Positions 6,692-11,639 of a stretch of DNA of 11,639 nucleotides are shown here, one piece after another. Made by a program: the position numbers and the translations under genes. Below the pieces are notes generated by a model. The model did not search any database, was not told the DNA's origin, and was given only the letters and a program-made list of their open reading frames with translations. Position 1 is the first letter of the stretch. Each line of letters starts with the position of its first letter. Source of the stretch: an uncultured Subdoligranulum sp. (GTDB taxonomy: Bacteria > Bacillota_A > Clostridia > Oscillospirales > Ruminococcaceae); NCBI RefSeq assembly GCF_937890665.1, contig NZ_CALADU010000036.1:1-11639 (forward strand), in the 5' to 3' direction.

Positions 6692-8101
6692 ATGACCTTT
6701 TCCTCGGTACAATTTTTGTTTGTCTTTTTGCCGCTCTCGCTGGCGCTCTATACGCTTTTACCCAAATCCATGCGCAATGTGGTGCTGGCCCTGTTCAGTC
6801 TGCTTTTCTTCGCTTGGTCCGGTCTGCGCGGTGGGGCACTGCTGGTGGGAATGACGGCATGGAACTGGTTGGGGGGGCTTTTGCTGAGCCGCGTTCAGCA
6901 AAAGAAACCTTGGCTGATCCTGCTGGTGGCAGGCAATCTGTTGGTATTGGGCGTGTTCAAGTACGCAGGCTTTGTTGCCCAAAGTGTGAATGCCCTGTTT
7001 CCCAATCTGTTGCCGGTCTTATCCCCGGCGCTGCCGTTGGGCATCAGTTTTTATATCTTTACCGCGATTGGGTACTGCGTAGATGTAGCAGGCGGGCGGG
7101 TCCCCCCTGCCCGCAATCCCCTGCGCTTCTTTGTATTTTTGGCGTTTTTCGGCCATGGTCCTTCCGGTCCCATTGTGCGCTACCCCCAGCAGCGCTTGCA
7201 GCTAGATCCCTGCGGGGAACTCCGCCGGGTTTCCGCCGACCGTTTTTGCTACGGCATCAAACGGCTGGTGTTCGGTCTTTCTAAAAAGGTATTGATCGCC
7301 GACCAGTTATCCTTAATCTACCAGCGGGTCACCTCGGTTCCCGCCGAAACGGTACCTGCCCCTGTCTTGGTGCTGGGCTATCTGGCCTATATGATGCAGC
7401 TCTACTTTGATTTTTCCGGTTACAGCGATATGGCCATCGGCATCGGCAGCTTTTTCGGCTTGGAACTGCCGGAAAACTTTAACTACCCCTATCTTTCCCA
7501 AAGTGTGGGGGAATACTGGCGCCGGTGGCATATTTCCCTATCCAGTTGGTTCCGGGATTACCTGTACTTTCCGCTGGGCGGCAGTCATTGCAGCACGGCC
7601 CGCACTTGTCGGAATCTGCTTATTGTCTTTATGCTCACCGGCCTATGGCACGGTGCCGCTTGGCAATATGTGGCGTTCGGGTTACTGCACGGACTGCTCC
7701 TCTGTATAGAGCGGCTGGGTCTGCTCCGCCTGCTGGAAAAGCTGCCTGCCTTCTTCCGCCATTTGTACACCTTAGCAGCCATATGGCTGACGCTGATTCT
7801 TTTCGGCGCGCCGGGGCTGCAACAGGGACTTGCCGCATGGTGGGGGATCTTCCACTGGCAAGACGGCGCCCCCGGCTACACGCTGGCCCCCTTTGCCGAT
7901 ACCAAACTGCTCTTGATTTTAGCTGCCGCCATCTTGTTGTGCGGCCCTGTGCAGGCTTGCTTTCCCCGTCTTAAAGAGGCATTGTACACCCGTAAGGCTC
8001 CCGGTTTGCCCATGATGGCCGGTTTGCTGGTCCTGCTCTTCTTTGGACTGATGCGAGTGACGGCTGGCACGTACAGTGCGTTCATCTATTTCCAATTTTA
8101 A
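6692..8101 (+). CDS. MBOAT-family membrane O-acyltransferase, AlgI-like
   Basis: A 469-aa polytopic membrane protein with about eleven hydrophobic segments, the usual size for AlgI, DltB and PatA-type MBOAT proteins. These move an acyl group, normally acetyl from acetyl-CoA, across the membrane to a partner that places it on an extracellular polymer. It opens in the AlgI style (FSSVQFLFVFLPLSLALY). The MBOAT core is complete: YFDFSGYSDMAIG, PENFNYPYLSQSVGEYWRRWH (H280) and ISLSSWFRDYLYFPLGG, and the near-invariant catalytic histidine H320 in LTGLWHGAAW. The segment usually reading FFPxxxxGPI is FFGHGPSGPIVRY here. ATG 6692 is chosen because it starts the first helix; AGGA is seven bases upstream. 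Its stop codon overlaps the ribosome site of the next gene, an AlgJ-like partner. The polymer is unknown; nothing here indicates alginate. Confidence 0.93.
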   Translation: MTFSSVQFLFVFLPLSLALYTLLPKSMRNVVLALFSLLFFAWSGLRGGALLVGMTAWNWLGGLLLSRVQQKKPWLILLVAGNLLVLGVFKYAGFVAQSVNALFPNLLPVLSPALPLGISFYIFTAIGYCVDVAGGRVPPARNPLRFFVFLAFFGHGPSGPIVRYPQQRLQLDPCGELRRVSADRFCYGIKRLVFGLSKKVLIADQLSLIYQRVTSVPAETVPAPVLVLGYLAYMMQLYFDFSGYSDMAIGIGSFFGLELPENFNYPYLSQSVGEYWRRWHISLSSWFRDYLYFPLGGSHCSTARTCRNLLIVFMLTGLWHGAAWQYVAFGLLHGLLLCIERLGLLRLLEKLPAFFRHLYTLAAIWLTLILFGAPGLQQGLAAWWGIFHWQDGAPGYTLAPFADTKLLLILAAAILLCGPVQACFPRLKEALYTRKAPGLPMMAGLLVLLFFGLMRVTAGTYSAFIYFQF

Positions 8102-8106
8102 GGAGG
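8100..8106 (+). promoter_or_regulatory. Ribosome binding site fixing the algJ-like start
   Basis: AAGGAGG begins on the last two bases of the algI-like stop codon, eight bases before ATG 8115. It excludes the in-frame start at 8076, inside the upstream gene, and couples translation of the two genes. Confidence 0.88.
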
Positions 8107-8114
8107 CAGTACCC

Positions 8115-9185
8115 ATGAAAAAAGTGGCGCAAGCCCTGTTTATCACCATTTTTTGCGCGGTGTTGGGACTGTCCTTCGCGGTGTTCAACATCTTTTCCAA
8201 GCAGTTGTCGATGGACAGCCATGAGAATCGCCTGATGACCGGTCTGCCGCAGGTTTTGCAAAGCCCCCTGCGGGAACTAAGCCGCAATCTGGACAACTTT
8301 TTTGTGGACAATTCCCCTTTCCGGTACCAGTTTGTCTTACTGAATGCCAGCTTGGATTATAAACTGTTCGGCACCAGCCAGAGCGATCAAGTCCTGACCG
8401 GCAAAGAGGGTTGGCTGTTCTACAAAGACGGCCCTACCGCCGCCCAGCCGGTCGCCAACTACCAAGGTCTGACCGTCATTGATGACAGCGAGGAGACACT
8501 GGCCCATGCCAGTGCGGCTTTGCAGATTTTCAATGACGATCTGGCCGAAAACGGCTGCACACTGGTTCTGGACTTGACCCCCAGCAAGGATCGCATCTAC
8601 CAAGAATATATGCCGGAGGGATACCCCATTCTCAACGAGGAAAACCGCACCGACCGTATGGCCGCCTACCTGCAATCTCATACCACCGTGCCGGTGGTGT
8701 GGCGTTACAGCACCCTGCGCAGTCAGGCCAAGTTATACCCCGACCGTCTGCTCTACTATAAGACCGACCCCCACTGGAACCATCTGGGGGCGCTGATTGG
8801 ACTGGACGGTATTTTTGAGGCGCTGGGCATGCCTACGCTGGCACCGGAGGAATATCCGGTAGCCGCCAACGGCACCACCACCGGCGATATGGCCAATGTG
8901 GCTGCTTTGTACGCCGTGCTTCCTCCAGAGGACCGTTACGAAGTACCGGGGTACGATACCCTATTTGAAAAGGACAGCCGCATCGTCCGGGTGATCGGGG
9001 ATTCCTTCAGCGAATACTACATGCCCTATCTGGAAGCCCGGTTTGAGGGCTGCTGGCGGGAACACATCGACACTTTCGACCCTGCCATTGCCGAGCAGCC
9101 CGGCTGCGATATTTTGATTCTGGAATTTAACGAGCGCAGTCTGGACACATTCCTTTCCATTATGGAACATTTTTATAGCGCCTAA
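8115..9185 (+). CDS. AlgJ/AlgX-like SGNH acetyltransferase-type protein
   Basis: A 356-aa protein with an N-terminal uncleaved signal anchor (about residues 6-24, followed by no clear signal peptidase site) and the rest predicted outside the membrane. It matches the ALGX/ALGJ SGNH-hydrolase-like family: ENRLMTGLP and LSRNLDNFFVDNSPFR near the start, TGKEGWLFYKD, then TDPHWNHLGA with D218 and H220, and VIGDSFSEYY with S297. D218, H220 and S297 form the expected catalytic triad. Such proteins take acetyl groups delivered by the MBOAT partner and esterify the polymer on the outside. It follows the algI-like gene with 13 bases between stop and start. No AlgF or AlgX carbohydrate-binding module is seen. 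It ends just before a terminator, so the transcription unit is these two genes. Substrate unknown. Confidence 0.9.
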   Translation: MKKVAQALFITIFCAVLGLSFAVFNIFSKQLSMDSHENRLMTGLPQVLQSPLRELSRNLDNFFVDNSPFRYQFVLLNASLDYKLFGTSQSDQVLTGKEGWLFYKDGPTAAQPVANYQGLTVIDDSEETLAHASAALQIFNDDLAENGCTLVLDLTPSKDRIYQEYMPEGYPILNEENRTDRMAAYLQSHTTVPVVWRYSTLRSQAKLYPDRLLYYKTDPHWNHLGALIGLDGIFEALGMPTLAPEEYPVAANGTTTGDMANVAALYAVLPPEDRYEVPGYDTLFEKDSRIVRVIGDSFSEYYMPYLEARFEGCWREHIDTFDPAIAEQPGCDILILEFNERSLDTFLSIMEHFYSA

Positions 9186-9193
9186 CCGCTGCC

Positions 9194-9233
9194 AAAACGG
9201 GGCGGCTCCCTAGGAAGGGAGTCGCCCCGTTTT
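9194..9233. terminator. Terminator between the algJ-like gene and the convergent IclR gene
   Basis: Arms 9194-9210 and 9217-9233 pair over 17 positions with one G-T wobble (AAAACGGGGCG, G, CTCCC against GGGAG, T, CGCCCCGTTTT) and a six-base TAGGAA loop. It starts eight bases after the algJ-like stop; the + side ends in TTTT followed by CAGTTTTT. The - side also ends in TTTT, so it probably serves the IclR gene as well. Confidence 0.92.
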
Positions 9234-9239
9234 CAGTTT

Positions 9240-10010
9240 TTAGTGATGTTGGGCAATCCCTAGATCCGCCAAAATATCGGTGCGGGAATCCAGCGCCATA
9301 GCCGCAATGCGCCGAATCCGTTCCGGGGTCATATACGGTGCCAAGCCGCTGATGGAGAAGGCACTCTCCGCCTGACCGTCCGGTCCGGGGATCGCCACCG
9401 CCACGCAGCGTACCCCCAACTCGTTTTCCTCATCATCGATGGCATATCCGTTGGCCCGTACTTCGGCCAACTGCGCCTGCAAATGGGGCAGGTCTGCCAC
9501 CGTGCGGCCCGTGAGCTTTTTGGGGGAACTGTGCGCCCAGATCGCCTCGACTTCTGCCTCCGGCAGGGTGGCCAGAATGGCCTTTCCCACACCGGTGCAG
9601 TACAGCGGACTGCGCAGGCCGACTCGGCTGGACATCCGCATCGGACCGTTTTCGGTCTTATAGATATAGACGATGTCCTGACCATCCCGGATGACCAGAT
9701 GCACGGCTTCCCCCGTGCGCTGAGCCAATCGCTCCAGATGTGCTTTGGCCACCCCCATAATGTCCATACTATTGACGATGCCGCTGGACAACTCAAACAT
9801 CTTCATCGTCAGCCGGTACCGGCCGGAAGCCTCGTCCTGCGTCACATACCCCAACCCCACCAAACTGCCCAGCAGCCGGTGAACGGTGCTTTTGGCCAAC
9901 TCGGTTTCCTGCGCCAAACGCTGTAAGCTGGCCCCCGCCGGGTGGGCAGCCAACCGCTCGATCAGCGCAAAGATTCGTTCTACGCTTTGCACCCCGTTTT
10001 TTTCTGTCAC
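9240..10010 (-). CDS. IclR-family transcriptional regulator, KdgR-like
   Basis: A 256-aa DNA-binding regulator. Residues 5-65 form the IclR winged helix-turn-helix (VQSVERIFALIERLAAHPAG, then TELAKSTVHRLLGSLVGLGYV); the remainder is the effector-binding domain, with family markers such as YCTGVGKAILATLPE and the DDEENELGVRCVAVAIPGPDG motif. I start it at GTG 10010 rather than the in-frame ATG 10046. GGAGG (10018-10022) lies seven bases upstream of the GTG, the ATG lacks a ribosome site, and the ATG sits at or upstream of the predicted transcription start. It is transcribed away from the KDPG aldolase/KDG kinase genes, the usual layout for a local regulator; KDG or a related 2-keto sugar acid is the likely ligand (inference). 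A perfect dyad overlaps its promoter, suggesting autoregulation. Confidence 0.9.
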   Translation of the reverse strand: MTEKNGVQSVERIFALIERLAAHPAGASLQRLAQETELAKSTVHRLLGSLVGLGYVTQDEASGRYRLTMKMFELSSGIVNSMDIMGVAKAHLERLAQRTGEAVHLVIRDGQDIVYIYKTENGPMRMSSRVGLRSPLYCTGVGKAILATLPEAEVEAIWAHSSPKKLTGRTVADLPHLQAQLAEVRANGYAIDDEENELGVRCVAVAIPGPDGQAESAFSISGLAPYMTPERIRRIAAMALDSRTDILADLGIAQHH

Positions 10011-10017
10011 AACCACG

Positions 10018-10022
10018 CCTCC
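10018..10022 (-). promoter_or_regulatory. Ribosome binding site deciding the IclR gene start
   Basis: GGAGG on the - strand, seven bases before GTG 10010. The competing ATG at 10046 has no comparable site, so the shorter protein is preferred. Confidence 0.72.
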
Positions 10023-10046
10023 GTCAAAATTTAACAATTTATTCAT

Positions 10047-10076
10047 ATTTTAGCCTGTGGCCACTTTGTTGCTCAA
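10047..10076 (-). promoter_or_regulatory. Putative promoter of the IclR gene
   Basis: Read on the - strand: TTGAGC (10071-10076), 18 bases, TAAAAT (10047-10052). Both boxes are imperfect (four and five of six). The start of transcription would be near 10040, leaving about 30 bases of leader to GTG 10010. The -35 box touches the inverted repeat at 10075-10099. Confidence 0.5.
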
Positions 10077-10099
10077 TCGTTCCACATTATGGAACGATT
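10075..10099. promoter_or_regulatory. Probable IclR operator: perfect 10-bp-arm inverted repeat
   Basis: AATCGTTCCA (10075-10084), spacer CATTA, then TGGAACGATT (10090-10099): ten perfectly matched pairs around five bases. The core TTCCA-N5-TGGAA has the geometry known for IclR-family operators (short pseudo-palindromes about 15 bp long). It overlaps or abuts the -35 of the regulator's own promoter, consistent with autorepression. Ownership by this regulator is inferred from position and form. Confidence 0.7.
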
Positions 10100-10172
10100 A
10101 TAACAAGGATCGTCCCTTTTTGCAAGACCCATGCCGAATTGCGGAATGCTTAGCGTTTACGACAAAAAATGT

Positions 10173-10206
10173 GCGTCAATCGCTGTCTATTTTGCCCGAT
10201 TGACGC
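10173..10206. promoter_or_regulatory. Inverted repeat overlapping the aldolase -35 box
   Basis: GCGTCAATCG (10173-10182) and its perfect complement CGATTGACGC (10197-10206) are separated by 14 bases, so the arm centres are 24 bp apart. The right arm contains the whole -35 hexamer (10200-10205). A regulator bound here would block or reposition RNA polymerase. The left arm shares TCAATCG with the left edge of the dyad at 10075-10099. Confidence 0.6.
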
Positions 10207-10228
10207 CCGCCGTCCCGCTGGATATAAT
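10200..10228 (+). promoter_or_regulatory. Strong sigma-A promoter of the aldolase/KDG kinase operon
   Basis: TTGACG (10200-10205, five of six), 17 bases, TATAAT (10223-10228, perfect). Transcription should begin near 10235, giving a leader of about 69 bases. This is among the best promoters in the window; being so close to consensus, it probably depends on repression for control. Confidence 0.88.
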
Positions 10229-10240
10229 TATAGTAAACAA

Positions 10241-10280
10241 GTGCGTGGATATGCACCGGGATCCCGGTGGTACAGCGCAC
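10241..10280 (+). promoter_or_regulatory. Leader dyad: 16-bp perfect palindrome inside an outer 5-bp repeat
   Basis: CACCGGGATCCCGGTG (10254-10269) is a perfect palindrome lying about 20-35 bases after the predicted transcription start. It is flanked by GTGCG (10241-10245) and its complement CGCAC (10276-10280). As DNA it could be an operator acting as a roadblock; as RNA it could fold into a stem (CACCGG/CCGGUG, loop GAUC) ahead of the AAGGAG ribosome site at 10291-10296. No known riboswitch class is recognised. Confidence 0.5.
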
Positions 10281-10303
10281 CAAACTAGTGAAGGAGAATT
10301 GCT

Positions 10304-11266
10304 ATGAATCCTATTGTACAGCGTGTGTACGAGATCGGCATCATTCCGGTCATTGCTTTCAATAGCGTGGACGAGGCGCTGCCTTTGTGCAAAGCCTTGA
10401 TGGACGGCGGCCTGCCCGCCGCGGAGGTCACCTTCCGCACGGCCTGTGCTGAAGAGTGCATCAAGAAGATCCACGAGGAGCTGCCCGACATGCTGCTGGG
10501 CGCTGGCACGGTGTTGACCACCGATCAGGCTGATCGCGCCATGGCGGCCGGTGCTTCCTTCATCGTCTCTCCGGGCTTTGATCCCAACGTCACCAAGCAC
10601 GTCTTTGAAAAGGGCGGCCTGATGATGCCCGGCACCTGCAGCGCCGGTGAGATGCAGCAGGCCATGAACTTGGGCTGCGAGGCCATCAAGTTCTTCCCTG
10701 CCGAGGCCAACGGCGGTGTTGCCATGCTGAAGAACATCGGCGGCGCCCTGAAGACCGCTAAGTGGATGTGCACCGGCGGCATCAACGCCAAGAACGTCAA
10801 CGAGTATCTGGCCTACAACCAGATCTTTGCCGTGGGCGGCACCTGGATGTGCAAGAGCGACAAGATCAAGGCCGGCGCTTGGGACGAGATCACCGCTATG
10901 TGCCGCGAGGCTGTCGATACCATGCTGGGTCTGGAACTGGGCCACATTGGCATCAACTGCGCCGACGAGGCCGAGGCCGCCAAGACCGCCGAGATGATCG
11001 GCAGCCTGCTGAGCATGGCCGTCAAGCCGGGCAACAGCAGCATCTTTGTGGGCAAGAAGGAATTTGAGATCATGAAGAAGCCGGGCCGCGGCACTCATGG
11101 TCACATCGCCATCCTGACCAACAACGTGGACCGCGCCGTCTATCATCTGGGCCGTCGTGGCGTCAAGTTCGATATGGACAGCAAGGTCGTCAAGGACGGC
11201 AAGACCACCGCGATCTACTTCGCGGACGAGATCGCCGGCTTCGCCATCCATCTGGTCCAGCGCTAA
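10304..11266 (+). CDS. eda: KDPG/KHG aldolase fused to a C-terminal VOC (glyoxalase-like) domain
   Basis: Residues 1 to about 205 are a class I KDPG/4-hydroxy-2-oxoglutarate aldolase, which splits 2-keto-3-deoxy-6-phosphogluconate into pyruvate and glyceraldehyde 3-phosphate. The catalytic glutamate is E41 (AEVTFRT) and the Schiff-base lysine is K129 (AIKFFPAEA); LLGAGTVL, SPGFDP, CTGGI and VGGTWM complete the barrel. The usual aldolase ends near residue 210; here 110 more residues follow, beginning LELGHIGINCADEAEAA and reading like one VOC-fold module, with possible metal ligands H214, E253 or E255, H267 (GTHGHIAIL) and H316. The role of that domain is unknown. It starts at ATG 10304 with AAGGAG seven bases upstream. 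By my count 22 of 23 lysines use AAG, suggesting high expression. It is followed after 58 bases by the KDG kinase gene, which makes its substrate. Confidence 0.93.
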   Translation: MNPIVQRVYEIGIIPVIAFNSVDEALPLCKALMDGGLPAAEVTFRTACAEECIKKIHEELPDMLLGAGTVLTTDQADRAMAAGASFIVSPGFDPNVTKHVFEKGGLMMPGTCSAGEMQQAMNLGCEAIKFFPAEANGGVAMLKNIGGALKTAKWMCTGGINAKNVNEYLAYNQIFAVGGTWMCKSDKIKAGAWDEITAMCREAVDTMLGLELGHIGINCADEAEAAKTAEMIGSLLSMAVKPGNSSIFVGKKEFEIMKKPGRGTHGHIAILTNNVDRAVYHLGRRGVKFDMDSKVVKDGKTTAIYFADEIAGFAIHLVQR

Positions 11267-11324
11267 TCGCGCCCCCTCCCACAACGTGTTTTGCAAAAAA
11301 TAACCATAGATAAAGGAGTTCTCC

Positions 11325-11639
11325 ATGAAAATCGTTACTCTTGGTGAAATCATGATCCGTCTGCAGCCCTACGATCATCTGCGCTTTGTGCAGACCGATA
11401 CCCTGCAGTACACCTACGGCGGCGGCGAAGCCAACGTGGCCGTTTCTCTGGCCAACTACGGCGCCGATGTCGCTTTCGTGACCAAGCTGCCCGCCCACGC
11501 CATCGGTCAGGCCGGCGTGAACGCTCTGCGCCGCTACGGCGTTGACACCAGCAAGATCACCCGCGGTGGTGACCGTGTTGGCATCTACTTCAACGAGAAG
11601 GGCGCTTCTCAGCGTGGTTCTGTCTGCATCTACGACCGC
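11325..11639 (+). CDS. kdgK: PfkB-family sugar kinase, probable 2-keto-3-deoxygluconate kinase (3' truncated)
   Basis: The first 105 codons of a ribokinase/PfkB-family kinase; the rest lies beyond the window. It starts at ATG 11325 with AAAGGAG (11312-11318) six bases upstream. The N-terminal strand MKIVTLGEIMIRLQP, the substrate-binding GGGEANVAVSLANYGADV segment (PfkB signature 1 region) and the later RVGIYFNEKGASQRGS stretch, which resembles the lid and sugar-contact region of KDG kinases, are all visible. The ATP site and catalytic Asp lie downstream, unseen. KDG kinase phosphorylates 2-keto-3-deoxygluconate to KDPG, the substrate of the aldolase encoded just upstream, so the pair completes the lower half of uronate/pectin or gluconate breakdown. 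Fructokinase is the main alternative, made less likely by the aldolase neighbour. Confidence 0.88.
   Translation, partial: MKIVTLGEIMIRLQPYDHLRFVQTDTLQYTYGGGEANVAVSLANYGADVAFVTKLPAHAIGQAGVNALRRYGVDTSKITRGGDRVGIYFNEKGASQRGSVCIYDR

Noticed and set aside
6670..7284. Upstream ATG at 6670 opening a different frame into the algI-like gene
   Set aside because: It has no ribosome site and its product beyond the first residues is an out-of-frame translation of algI; not enough evidence to call a regulatory upstream frame.
10099..10104. Possible + strand -10 box TATAAC at the edge of the IclR dyad
   Set aside because: No -35 hexamer at 16-18 bases upstream, and a far better + promoter exists at 10200-10228.
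10130..10148. Imperfect dyad CATGCCG-N5-CGGAATG in the IclR/aldolase spacer
   Set aside because: Same five-base spacing as the IclR site, but one mismatch in seven pairs and no TTCCA/TGGAA core; could easily be chance.
11267..11324. Gap between the aldolase and the kinase gene, checked for a terminator or promoter
   Set aside because: No stem with a T tail and no convincing promoter; it holds only the kinase ribosome site, so the two genes are taken as one operon.
10187..11353. Long - strand open frame (388 codons) opposite the aldolase gene
   Set aside because: It is a shadow of the strong GGC/GCC/AAG codon bias of eda. The product is low-complexity Ala/Gly/His/Asp-rich, has no recognisable domain, and crosses the promoter region and the kinase start.

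Overview
The window looks like chromosome from a moderately GC-rich, low-redundancy Firmicute, most likely a gut Oscillospiraceae (Faecalibacterium/Gemmiger-like). This is inferred from strong AGGAGG-type ribosome sites, consensus sigma-A promoters, short hairpin terminators with T tails and the protein families present. It is not a proven identification. No rRNA, tRNA, CRISPR, transposase, integrase or phage gene was seen. Eleven protein genes are called; the first and last run off the ends.

Region 1 (1-2579, + strand) is the end of an aromatic amino acid operon: the C-terminal part of DAHP synthase, then EPSP synthase (aroA) and prephenate dehydrogenase (tyrA). The genes are tightly packed and end at a hairpin terminator that also serves the convergent operon.

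Region 2 (2592-6490, - strand) is a four-gene operon. In transcription order it encodes a GT-A-like glycosyltransferase, an HSL-family alpha/beta hydrolase, a condensation-fold acyltransferase of the alcohol-acetyltransferase type (HxxxDG motif), and a zinc-ribbon plus six-helix membrane protein (DUF6320-like). It has a near-consensus promoter at 6525-6553.

Region 3 (6620-9233, + strand) is divergent from it. It encodes an AlgI-like MBOAT membrane O-acyltransferase and an AlgJ/AlgX-like SGNH protein, the standard pair that moves acetyl groups across the membrane onto an extracellular polymer. With region 2 this makes a back-to-back block of acyl-transfer, acyl-hydrolysis and glycosyl-transfer genes. 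It may be a system for building and acylating a surface glycan or glycolipid; the substrate cannot be read from sequence.

Region 4 (9240-11639) is a 2-keto-3-deoxygluconate (KDG) catabolic locus: a divergent IclR-family regulator (KdgR-like), a KDPG aldolase fused to a C-terminal VOC/glyoxalase-like domain, and the start of a PfkB-type KDG kinase. The 257-base divergent spacer is rich in dyads: a perfect 10-bp-arm inverted repeat at the regulator's own promoter, a second 10-bp-arm repeat whose right arm covers the aldolase -35 box, and a 16-bp palindrome in the aldolase leader. The aldolase gene shows codon bias typical of high expression.

The main items for follow-up are the acyltransferase/esterase/DUF6320/glycosyltransferase block facing AlgI/AlgJ, the aldolase-VOC fusion, and the three-dyad control region.
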